Positions 27,201 to 39,200 of a stretch of 64,000 nt of DNA are shown piece after piece. The stretch is from assembly GCA_947652115.1 (NCBI GenBank), contig OX393566.1, positions 25,937,098 to 26,001,097 on the forward strand, given 5' to 3'. Positions within the stretch are counted from its first letter, which is position 1, and each line of letters opens with the position of its first letter. The stretch comes from Blastomussa wellsi. Its lineage: Eukaryota; Cnidaria; Anthozoa; Scleractinia; Plerogyridae. The notes below the pieces were generated by a model. It did not search any database, was not told the DNA's origin, and worked only from the letters and a program-made list of their open reading frames with translations. The position numbers and the translations under genes were made by a program.

Positions 27201-30200
27201 CTCATATATACCATGGAACACAAATATACTAGGTATATGTTTTGCGTCAGCGAGAACAACTTGAAACTCACATTTTTCAACGCAATTCTGTGTGTATTTT
27301 TAATTCGCGTATGTTAGCTATCTAACATTTCATATCTACCCTCTCATATTCAGCCCGCGCTCTTGTAAACTATGGAATGGATTCTCTTGTCTTCTGTTGC
27401 AGGGTGCAATAGGTAACACAGGACTCAAGGGATATCAGGGAGACAGTGGAGAACAGGTTAACATGATAATTTACGTGTATTTAAGAATTGATTCATGCTT
27501 AGCGTGCGTAAATCGAGTTATGGTGCACGCGGGAAGTTTGGAGAGCACGAAAGAAGCGTAAGAGTTGCTCGAGGCGATAGCCGAGAGCAACTCTAGCTTC
27601 AAAGAACCGTTCAAAGGTTAGCTTTGAATTTCGTTGAATTATTTCATTAATGGATTGACAATAAACGCGATGAAAATGGTTTTACGAAGAAAACTAAACA
27701 AAACACTGCGACGAAATCGGACGGCGAATTGAACTGATCGATGAAATCAAAACTAAAAAGCGAGTTTTGAGTTTTCAGAGACGGCTTTAATTTGTTCGAA
27801 TGAAGAAAATTTTGATCAACATTGACTTACCTGACCTAAAACTTGATCAAAAGTAAAGAAACGGGCCTCGCGAAGACACAATTCTTCAGCTGCTTCAAAT
27901 GCAATTGCACACGTCATTTTATTGAACACGGCCGTGCGTATATCAAGATTGTGTTCATGATGGCTCAATAGGAATTAGATAGGGCCAGCGCGCGCGCCAT
28001 GTTATAAAACAATTTTCGCGCTGTTACAAGCTGGTATCACGTTATTTGGCTTGGCCTGGGACTGTTGGCTTATTGTGCTTTTACCTTTTTCAGGGCGCAA
28101 TTGGCCAACCAGGACCAATGGGAACATCGGGAGCTACAGGAGCATCGGTATGAAATGAAAAAAAAAACTCATGTTATATTTAGCAAAAACGATTCCTTAA
28201 CTTTAGCCTCATCTCAATTGTTTCTTTATGTGACAGGTATGTTTATACAGAGAGGAATGTTGTTTCTCTCTCAATATATTACTTCGGTACTGTTAGATGA
28301 TAAGTAAATACAAATACGCTAATATTCATAAAATATTGTGATTGGCTACCTGAGCAAAAACGATTCCTTAACTTTAGCCTCATCTCAATTGTTTCTTTAT
28401 GTGACAGGTATGTTTATACAGAGAGGAATGTTATTTCTCTCTCAATATATTACTTCGGTACTGTTAGATGATAAGTAAATACAAAATACACTAATATTCA
28501 TAAAATATTTTGATTGGCTACCTGAGCCAGGGCTCGAAATTAACGCTCGCAAACTCGCAAAATGCGAGGGGTTTTGAGATTTGCGTGTGAAAAGAAAAAT
28601 ATCCAATAGCGAACATTTGCTAGTAAGAATCATCCCCTTCTCCAAGACATTTTCAAAAAAGCTGTTTGAATTGAGCTTCATGTCAAGAAATTCGGAAGAA
28701 AGTACGAACAAACTTTTTTTATTTAGCTTTTCAACTAATTACTTCAAAAGTGTCAATAAGAATTTAATTTTTACATAAAAAATTGCTAATTGGCTCGCCA
28801 ATTTGTTACTAGGAAAAACTGTCATTAGTCTTTAGCAAGACTTTGCTAGTGGACTAAAAAGTTAATCTCTCTCGTTTCTTTTACAATTTCAACCGAATAG
28901 AGGGAAAACTTACAGTAAAAAAAACATTTTTTTCTAACTCTGTTGTAATCCAAGGGGCCAGCAGGAAGTGACGGAGCCACTGGTGCGAATGGTCGTCCAG
29001 GTAGAAAGGTAATGTAAACAACAGCGCTGTATTGCATAGTTACTGCGCTGCAAAAACTCAATTATTGCTTACTTACCTTATGTTATTTTAATTCATAATA
29101 TTTTTGTATTTCGAGCTTTCACTTAGTAACGACTACAGTTAACGATGTATAATAAACTTTTTTTATATTATTCGCACATGCCTGGAATAGCTTTCGTCCA
29201 AATAGTACTTTCACACCGGCTTAAAAAGGGCCTCTCCAGCTCAAGTTTATGCTTCTACACTTTCTTACACCAAGAAAAATCTTAATCCGGCGTTTTAAGG
29301 TTTCCCAGTAAAAAAATAAAATATAAGTATAAGTATCTAAAAATCACATTGAATGGTTAAGTAGCTATCAGCAGTTTAACTAACTTGTTTATGTTTGTGT
29401 TGTCATGGATACCAGGGTGAAGCCGGTGATTTTGGACAACCTGGAAATATAGGATCCACTGGAGCTGTGGTATTTATATTTGTCTTTGTGCTTGTTTGTC
29501 GCTCGCTTTATACCTTTTAACTAATGATTTCAGTCTGTTATCTTGCATACTAACTGCTCTTTACGCTGTAATACCGTAGTATGAGGAAAACGTCAATTCC
29601 TCCCTTGACAATATGTTGCGCTTTATTCTTACTACCTACCCCAGCTTTTTGTAGCTAATTACCACTTACTATTTGCACCAGCACACCTAGATGGTGAGAG
29701 AGTTAAGTTATAGTCAAACGCCACAGAAAGAGTATATATATATATATCTGCCAGGACTTGAAGCCAGACTTTTTTTTTTCCAGTTCATTCCATTAATACC
29801 CTCACCCCTCACCCCCTCCCCCCCCCCACCAACCCCTCCTCCAGCGTGCAAACTAAGCCCTGCATATATGTTGATTTTATCGTTTGTAGTTGACATTTGT
29901 CGTTTTTATTTTTTCGTTTGTGTGATCCATACTTTTTATCATGTGGTCTTTTGTTGTTAATTTATCATGCAATTAGACATTCATGAATTTTGTTAAGAAC
30001 ATATCTTGTTTCCGACGTTAGGGTCGGCCAGGACAACCCGGATTCCCCGGTGATTTAGGATCCAGTGGAAGTACAGTAAGTACTATTATTAAAATAAATA
30101 AAAATAACAAAATTTCCGGAATGGAAAGGCACTACCTTCACTACCAAGATTAAAACTTAGAAACGAAAGCATAGATGTTTTTGCATGGTAATTCATTGCT

Positions 30201-33200
30201 AGTCTTCAAGTTTTAAACGGTCAGTCATGAGGTAAAAGCAACCCGTACAAAATTTTCGCCGAGATTTTGGCGACATCTCGGCGAGCTTTTGATCGCCGAG
30301 ATTTTCATATGGCTCGCCGAGATCTCGCCATGAATCTCGTTGATCTGTGGCGAGATCTCGGCATTGGTGAGACCTCGGCGAGATCTCCGGTGAGATCTTG
30401 GCATTCCGGCGAGATCTTACCGAGATCTCGGCATTCTCGGCCAGATCTCGGCGAAACCTCAGCGATCTCGGCGAGATCTAGATCTAGGCAAAAATTTAGG
30501 TAAATTTAGGGTAGATGAAAAGAATAACAAAATACAAAAACTTCCTTGCTATTTTACTTTTGTTTTTGTTTTTATTTAGGGTGTCGGTGGAATCACTGGA
30601 TCACCTGGACCGGCAGGACTTCCTGGGATGCGGGTGAGAAACTTAACTTAAGTTTCAACTGGATAAAATCACCTAATTTAACTGCCAGTAAATTTAGTTC
30701 TGTTATGCTTATTGTGGACGCTGTAAGTAAGGAAATAAATATTGAAAATTGAACATAAACTTTATAAAAATCCCAACTCAACGGAGTCCGACCATGCCAG
30801 TTGGCCTATAAGAATTCGATTTTGTGTGACTTTCCGTTTAATTAATAGGGAAGTGCTGGTCTCACTGGATCACGAGGAGCTGTTGGCAATGATGGAGCGA
30901 AGGCATGTTGTGATTCTAATTGAAAATTAGAATCTACTCCTTTAAGTTTTTTTTGTTTGCTACTTTATTTCTTTTGTTGATTTTGTTGCTGTTACTGTTT
31001 AGGCTAATATAACATTTGTATGAAATCAGTGCAAATGTATTTTAGGGTGAGGCCGGAGACTCGGGTAATAACGGAAAAAACGGAGAACCTGGAAAACAAG
31101 TAAGTCGACTTCAGATTACTTCCCTTAAATATTATGCTCATGCTTACTCAGTCAGTATTGAAATCTCATATTCTGAACTTGTGTTTTGAAGCAGAAGCAT
31201 ACTGAAGCATCTAGTTGTTTTCCTCTCTCAGGGGAACCTTGGAGCGATGGGTCTGATGGGGGCAACGGGGCAACGTGGAAGCGCGGTAGGTATGAGATAA
31301 ATGACCAACTGACAGACTGATTGTCTAACTGACTGAGTGACTGCCAGATTGATCGATCGATCAATTAATCGATTGACCGGATGACTGACTGACCGACCGT
31401 CCGACTGACCAACTGAACAACTAATCACCGCCTGACCGACCAGCTTACTAACTGACCGACCGACCGTCTTACAAACCGATCGACCGACTGACCGACCGAG
31501 CGACCGACAGACTGACCGACAGACGAACCGACCGACTCATTTATTTAATTATTTCATTAGGGCGAGGCGGGTGCTGCAGGAGATCAAGGGACACCAGGGT
31601 ATCAAGGACCCAAGGTACAGAGTCCGAAGGGCAGGGTAGTTAGAGCGAGTTTCAAAACCAAAACAAGAGTAATTACATTGGCCAATCATAATGAATGCTA
31701 AAAATCCAGTGATCCAATCAAAACTCAAAGTAATTACACGTAGCCGACACAAAGCGAAGGAAAACGTGCCCATGGGAGTCGCGATTGAATTTGGTTTTAC
31801 TTCTGATTGGTTGAAAAACTGGCGCCAGATTTTTAAGCCAATGACTAATAATGCAGAACCAAAGCAATTCGCTAATTACTTCTGACACTCAATATTAATT
31901 TTGATAAGCAAAGTACATATTTGTGAAGTTCCCAAACAAGTGGACAGCACCCATTTTAGGAACGTATAGATAGCAGCCAAATCACAAGTACTGAGCTCAG
32001 ACTCTCGGCCTTCGATCTGCAACGTGCTAACCATCACCTGCAACCAGTTCACTGTAACTTTGATAAATTGAACGTACTCTAGAGTATTTTTTTTTTTTTG
32101 CAACAACGTAAAGATCGCTTGGAGTCACCTTTTTCCCTTTCAGGAATATTTTGGTATGCTCTTTTTATTGTTTGTGATCCTCGTCTAGCATTTTGTCGAC
32201 TTCTGTTTGTCTTATAACCACAGGGAGACCAGGGCAACATGGGGGAACAAGGTCCTCAAGGATCAGAGGGGACACAAGGTCTTGAAGGTTTGAAAGGCGA
32301 GCAGGGTAATGATGGACAAATCGGTGATGATGTAAGTAATATTGCTTATATAGCCTGGGTCTGATATAAAGCAAAAGTGAGCCAAACAATAAAATTCGAT
32401 AAAACCAGATTTCCGACAAATAATTGACTTACTTATAGGTATTACGATGTGCAAAACAGTACGACGCAGTTTCCATTTCAAATATTCAGTACGAATTTTT
32501 AGTAAATAAAACCCTTCAGGCGGCTGGTATATTGGAGGATTGATCGATAATTCCCGAGGCTGAAAGATTGTCCTTAAAATAAACATTTGGACGAGAAGGG
32601 AAGCTTCGAGGGTAACTGTGAAATCCTTTCAGCCAAGGGCATTATTCCCCAATGTGCCAGTAAACCAAAAAGGGGCTCATTCATTTCACAACCCTCCGAT
32701 TAATTTCCACAACGCGCTGATTGCAGTGAAAACAGAAAAACCACTACAGTGAGAATCACGACGTATACCACGTGACTGATTTTGTCGAATGAGCGCGCTC
32801 AAAAATTTTATGGGTACATTATAGAAGTAAAGATTTACTTAGTGTCAGTGGAATGTCACAAACTTTTTTTAGTTTATTTTAAATATAAAATAACATATTT
32901 AACTACTCTGCTTCCATTCATTCATTCATATTTTCTTTTTTTATTTTTTGTCAGGGGAGTATTGGTCTGGAAGGACCGAGAGGAAACACGGGATCTCCAG
33001 GGGAGACTGTAAGCATCATATATGGAAAAAATATAATACATTTTTTTTATTTCACTACTTGGCATATATTAGTATAGGTCAGTAAAGGAAATCGCACGAC
33101 CTCGAGTACAATTCGTGATCAACAGGTACGAGTAATGTTTTAAAATTTCTTAAAATTGCACGAGCCTTTAGGCGAGTGCAATTTGAGAACTTTCAAAACA

Positions 33201-36200
33201 TCACGAGTACCTATTAATCACGAATTGTACGAGAAGTTATTGCGATTTTTTGTTTATAGTACGTTTAACAAAATTAAAAGAAAAAAGACCGCATTTGTTT
33301 CTTACCTCTGCATAAAATCTCTGAAGAATTTTGTCGAGTTCTTCCATCGAATATCCGTCAAGGGTAGGGTTAAATTTGCACTCTTCAGCCCAGCTGCGCC
33401 ACACATTTATCCAAGTTTGTGTGCTTTTCGTTGGTTGCTGTTTCTTTAAGTTTTTGAAGCTCGTCCTCGTTAGAGAAAACAAAACGACTGTCGGCCAATT
33501 TGCCTCTCCCCTTCAAATTTGCCTCGCTTGCCCGCGTTGCTATAGAAACGTAATAGGTACTCTGCGGAATACTATTTGGGATCAATTGTACTGCCCTCGT
33601 CCAATCAGAATAAAGTAATTTTGTTGAGTGTACTATGAATTACATAATAAAATGATAAACCATGTGCTACGCTAATTACAACGTTGTTAAAGTTGTAAGA
33701 GATAATACGCAAAGATAAATCACATAAATTTTACTTCCTGAATCAATATTTAGGGTGATACCGGGGGAGCTGGAATAGACGGACCAAATGGAGAGAGGGG
33801 ACAGAAGGTAATTATCATAATAATAGTAGCATCCCGCGGAAGAGAATGTAATTATCATACATTGGAGTCCCGCTTTCTCGAGAACCTCCAGATAACTCAA
33901 ACCAAAAGAAATCTCTCAACCCTCAATCAACACAGTAATTCTACCTCTGAAATAATAATTAATTAATTAATTAATAGCCCTGATTTTTCGAATCAGTTTA
34001 AGAAATCAGGATTCTTCTGTATTTTGATTTTCAGTGCTAAAATTCCACTCGTAGTGTGATCCTCTTTGGCCTTATTAATTCACAACCCACCTTTCTCCAT
34101 ACATTTCTTTAGCGAGTACCTTTCTTGATCGACCGAAGGCACCCTTTTCTAAAGGTCATTGTTAATAAATTCAAACTTATTTTAAACTTCCCATGGTTGT
34201 CGTGAAACATTCACCGACAATTGCATTGGGTATGCTACTTCGCTGATCGGTGCTGATTTTCCTCAAACATGCCACTTCTAAAAACTCGGGCACCTGACTG
34301 GGTTCCCTGAATGTGCACTTACAGAGGAAGGATGTTGCTTGTTTGTTTGTTTGTTTGTTGTTTTTTAGGGTGCCAGGGGAGACCAGGGAGACCCAGGACC
34401 ACTCGGAGGTACCGGACGTAAGGTGATGTGACCTAACATTTTGTCCCTGTTTGTAAATGGGATAGTCAATGGCGGAAGCACATTTGTTTGGCATAAGCGC
34501 ATGTACGCACATTACGTGCTACGTAGAAAGTATATATATATATATTTTTAGTAAATTTTCAACCTTGGGATATTGATTTTCAAGCTTTCTGATTGTTTCC
34601 CTCCGTTACGGATGGTAAACGATGCAAAAAATACGGGCTGTGTTTACAATTTTGCTCGCCACGAGAAGAAATACTACAAAAGCGACTCAGAGTAATTAAA
34701 TATAAAAGCTCTTTCTAGTTAAAGCGAATAAACAAACTCTACTAAGAAGCACGACGTTCGATGCGAAACATTTAATCGTAATAAAACCTTTTACGGGGGC
34801 TTAAAAAAAATGAATTAAGGCATTCATTTTTTTTAAGCCCCCGTAGAAGGTTTGTTTTTCAAACCGAAATATCGGGCAAATATATTGTACTTGTTTTTAT
34901 GTAATTTCATTTCTGTTTTAATTTTTTCTCTTCGCCGTGGGGATCAGTCTACCGTTTTTTGCATGAAATAACGAACTCGGCCTACGGCCTCCTTGGTTAT
35001 ATATATCAACCCATATCTGGCGCGTCCTCGAAGAATAACTGTAAAATATTTTTTTTTGGTTATGAGCTTTATGCATAAGATTGTGGCACATAATCGTATA
35101 AATTGTATGTATCTCATTTGAGTCTGACTGAGCACTACTCCCATCACAGCCTCTCTTCCTCTTCCTCTCTTTTCTTTCTTTCTTCTTTCTAAAGATGGCT
35201 GTTTTGTTGAACAGGGCCAGCAAGGGGAATTCGGTCCTAGGGGTGATGATGGAGAAGACGGTCCGCAGGTAACTGTGGCATGCGCATGATGGGTATTTAA
35301 CAGTTATTGGACGAGGTTTTGCAATATCATGATTAGTCAGTGGCGTACGTGGCATCAATTATTTGCTAATGATCAATTATTAGATCAATTATTAGACCAA
35401 TTATCATATCAATTATTTGCTAAAGCCGAAGATCATTATTCGCAACGAAATCACTGTTGGACAGTAATACGCATGACCAGACCATTATTCGTAGAGTCTG
35501 GGCAATGGCTCTTATTGGAGTTCTCAGCGGTTTGACATACAAACGAGGCTAACGGGTCATTGTGCATTGTGTTGTCCGATGTTTTGACCCTTTCGATTCA
35601 TTCGCATGCTGTCTTTACAAAATAATTTATTATCGCAGGCTCAACTCAAATAACAGCTATTGAGTGGGACGGAAACTATGAATCGAATGATAAAGCTGAA
35701 TACTCGTAAGAAACCTCAGTGTAGTGAGTACCTGGAATGTGCATTGTTTTTGTTGCTTTAGGGATCTGATGGTGAACGGGGACCTGTTGGACAATCTGGA
35801 GAACAAGGGGAAGAGGTAAAACGCTAATGTTGCTGTAAAAGATGAACATGGTTTGACTTAGGCGAGGTTTTACCTGAATTTGAATGAAATTTGGAGAGGT
35901 TTAGAGTGGGTATAAAAGGAAGAGAATTGGTTTCGAAACACCCACAGACAGTTGAACCCCACCCAAGAGCAACCAGCTTGGTAGGGCGACTGTTTGGGTG
36001 TGCACATTCTAATTTTAAACTCAAAATTCTAATTTTCAAACCCCATTAAATCTTCACTATTTAATATTCCTCTCAATTTTCCTCCTCCTTTAAGAAAAAC
36101 TTCCTCCTCCCAAATATACCCAAAAATCATCCAAACATTTACAAAACATTCACTAGTGAGATGAATGAAGGGTTTTGGCATTCCTTGAAACGCAAACGAG

Positions 36201-39200
36201 ATATGTGCTTAAAACCCACTTTAAATGGCGGAAAAACGGCTTTCAAGAAGAACCCCTTTTTGAAAAGGAATTCCGCGTTTGCTTTGGTTTTTCATTAGTT
36301 CACGTAGTGATTGGTTCAACAAAAATCGCGCCACTTTTCAACCAATAACAAGTAAAATTAAAGCCAGTGGTGACTTGCGCGCGCACGTTTTCCGGCGCTT
36401 TGTGTCTGCTACGTGTAACTACTTCGAGTTTTGATTGTATCACTGGATTTTCTCCGTCCTTTGTGATTGGCCAAAGTAAGTACTTTGGTTTTGGTTTTAC
36501 GACAGTCAGTTGAAACTCGCTCTATGTCAGTGGTAATATTCATTTAGTGAAAAATATCATATTTAAACGCCCGAAGCGACGCTACAAAATTGTTATTGCG
36601 GATGGGTGTTTCCAACCCTTCAAACCAATTGCACCAAGAGCCACAGGCATGGAGAAGGAACATCACCAAAACTAAGACTAAAGAATAAATAAAACAATAA
36701 CAAACATTCTTCGCCAAGAATGTGTTCCGAGTGTTTTGGTCTTATTACTTGTTTAACTTGGAGGAAGCGGACAAAGACTGCAGGTACTACTTTATGTTAA
36801 ACGTTTGTTGTGATGTTTTGTTTGTTTTTTGTTTTTTTTTGCAGGGTTCGATGGGTCCGTCTGGTCAATTAGGAGCAAAAGTAAATAAGTTTAAATTCTT
36901 ACGATTAAAAGTAAACCAACCGGATTGGTGGTCTTTCTGAGATGACACATCCTGTTAATAGGCCATTCAACCTTCCATCGACTTTTGCGTCTGTTACAAT
37001 ACATTTTCCTGGCGAAAAAAGATTTCGTAAAACCTGATTTTTATAAAAAAAAACGTTCACATATGTATTTCTATCAGGACTTTCTTTGAAAAAGCAGCGC
37101 CAAAAAGTGTAGTGTATTTTGCTATTGTTTTGATCGTTCTCAAATTCACTGATAATTACATAAGTGAAAACAAAGAAAATCATAACGATGAAGGAGGTTT
37201 GGATACCAGGGCTTAGGAGCGTGTCCAAGTATACCTTACTAAAAGTGTACCTTACTAAAGACTGACAGAAGAGATCAAATCGGGCGGATTGAATCAATTA
37301 TTGCCCTTTGAGTCTAATAATCACAGAATATGATCCAGTGAATTTTTTTTTTCAAAAGTCTTTTTTTATCTTGCAGTACTTGTCAATGAAAGATAGCTAA
37401 TTGAATATGCATAATTTAATTTTTGCAGGGGGTCCCATATCTCGGAGGGAATAAAATATTTCAACCTAATGTTTTTTCTCAATTTGTAACTCATCTTACC
37501 CAACATTTGCGCCAGGTTTGAGCAAAATCGTCGATTTGAGCTGTATAACCTCCTGTCTGGTTCTGTCTGGTTCTCTCTCGTTTCATTTCCGCGTAGTTTT
37601 AGATTGAGAAGATATATCAAGAGACTGTCTCATCACATTTCCAAAAACTGCCAAGTTCGTCCAAAACACCCCACTGCACGTCGTATTTCACCTCTTTTCT
37701 CGGTGTTTGGAAATGTGATGAAACACTATCTGTCTGCCAGGAGTGCAATATTTTTTTCAGTGTTTTGCAGGATATTTATTTTTATTTTGGGATTCACCCA
37801 CCTCCCTCCCCCCACCTCCCCATCCCCACCATTCACATTTATAATGGTGCTCCCTTAGCTTGTACATTTTTAAACATTTAACATTAGGTACACGAATTCG
37901 TTTTTGTTTCCCATCTCCTTCTGAACGAGCGTAATAGCTAGCTACAGTGATAGCTCATCGTGTTTTTTGTTTTTGCTTTTGGTAGGGTGATCTTGGAAGA
38001 CAGGTATTTGGCCTTGGAGCCTTCATTTATGTTCATTAATGTTGTTTAAATCAACAATAGCTTCGCCTGTAAGACACCATTCTCACCATTTCCATCGTGC
38101 TAAACCACACCACCGTCGCCAAATTGAATTCACTGTAGCACTGAAGGCTTGGATTTTACAGTTACCCTTATGATAATAATAATAAAAATAATTTCATTAC
38201 TTCAATTTAGATTTACCCGTCCATCGATCCAAACGTCACACGATTCATTTACAAAGAAAAAAGATAACATAAATTATCGCCGTTAGTTGTATTACCATGT
38301 TGCATGGATTAACATTTCTGCCCCATATTTCTTAAAAGTATTTTAATAAAAGTATTTTAAACTTAAAAGTATTTTAAAAGGCCTTTAGAAGGAGACAACC
38401 TGACATTTATGTTTTCTTTTTAATTTAGGGAGAAGAAGGTTTACGGGTAAGTGTATCATGATACTATGAAACTTAATTACTTCATAAGCAAATGCAGCAC
38501 ACGTTTTCTGAATTTCTTTTAATAAGCCCTTTTTTTATCGACTTTGTACAAGCTAAATAAACTGCATGAAAGTCCACTGAGGGCTCGGCCTTATATTTTG
38601 CGTGGGACTTTACAAGCGCAAACAAGTACGTGGCAGTGTTAACTGCTCAAATTTTGCGACTTCTGTTTTTTTTAACAGGGTGAGGCTGGATCCCCTGGAC
38701 CACCAGGTCCACCGGTGAGTATTCCTTTGTCAAATTCAAAAGTCCAGTACATTTTGACTTTCCAAGTTCCAAGTTGAAGCGCTTACTTACATAATGCAAT
38801 TACAAAAGTAAAGATACCAAAGGACGGTTGGACGTCAGTTTCGCTTAGACCTCCATTGGTTATGATGGAATCGCATGAAAAACTTATAAAAGTGAATTAT
38901 AAACAAATTAATATAGGAAAACTATAATAACAGCAATGTCTACGTGGTTATTTCCTCATGCTGTTGAGGTCTTTTTATGGAAACTAGAATGTGGTCTTAA
39001 CCTGCCTCCCTGATGTCGTCTTTGTTTTTGTTCTTTTTAGGTTACCCTCGGAGATCTAATGGTAATGCCCGATTAATCTGTTAACATTCTTTTTTCCTTG
39101 ACGGTTTGATATTACTTACGGCGCTACCTACTGACCAGTAATGGAATTGGTTTTCTTAGACTTCTTCAGGGTACGCTGGGCTGGGGCAACTCACTGAAGC

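Noticed and set aside
34918..35358. 146-codon minus-strand frame
   Set aside because: It covers the secure helix exon 35215-35268 on the other strand and a low-complexity CT tract.
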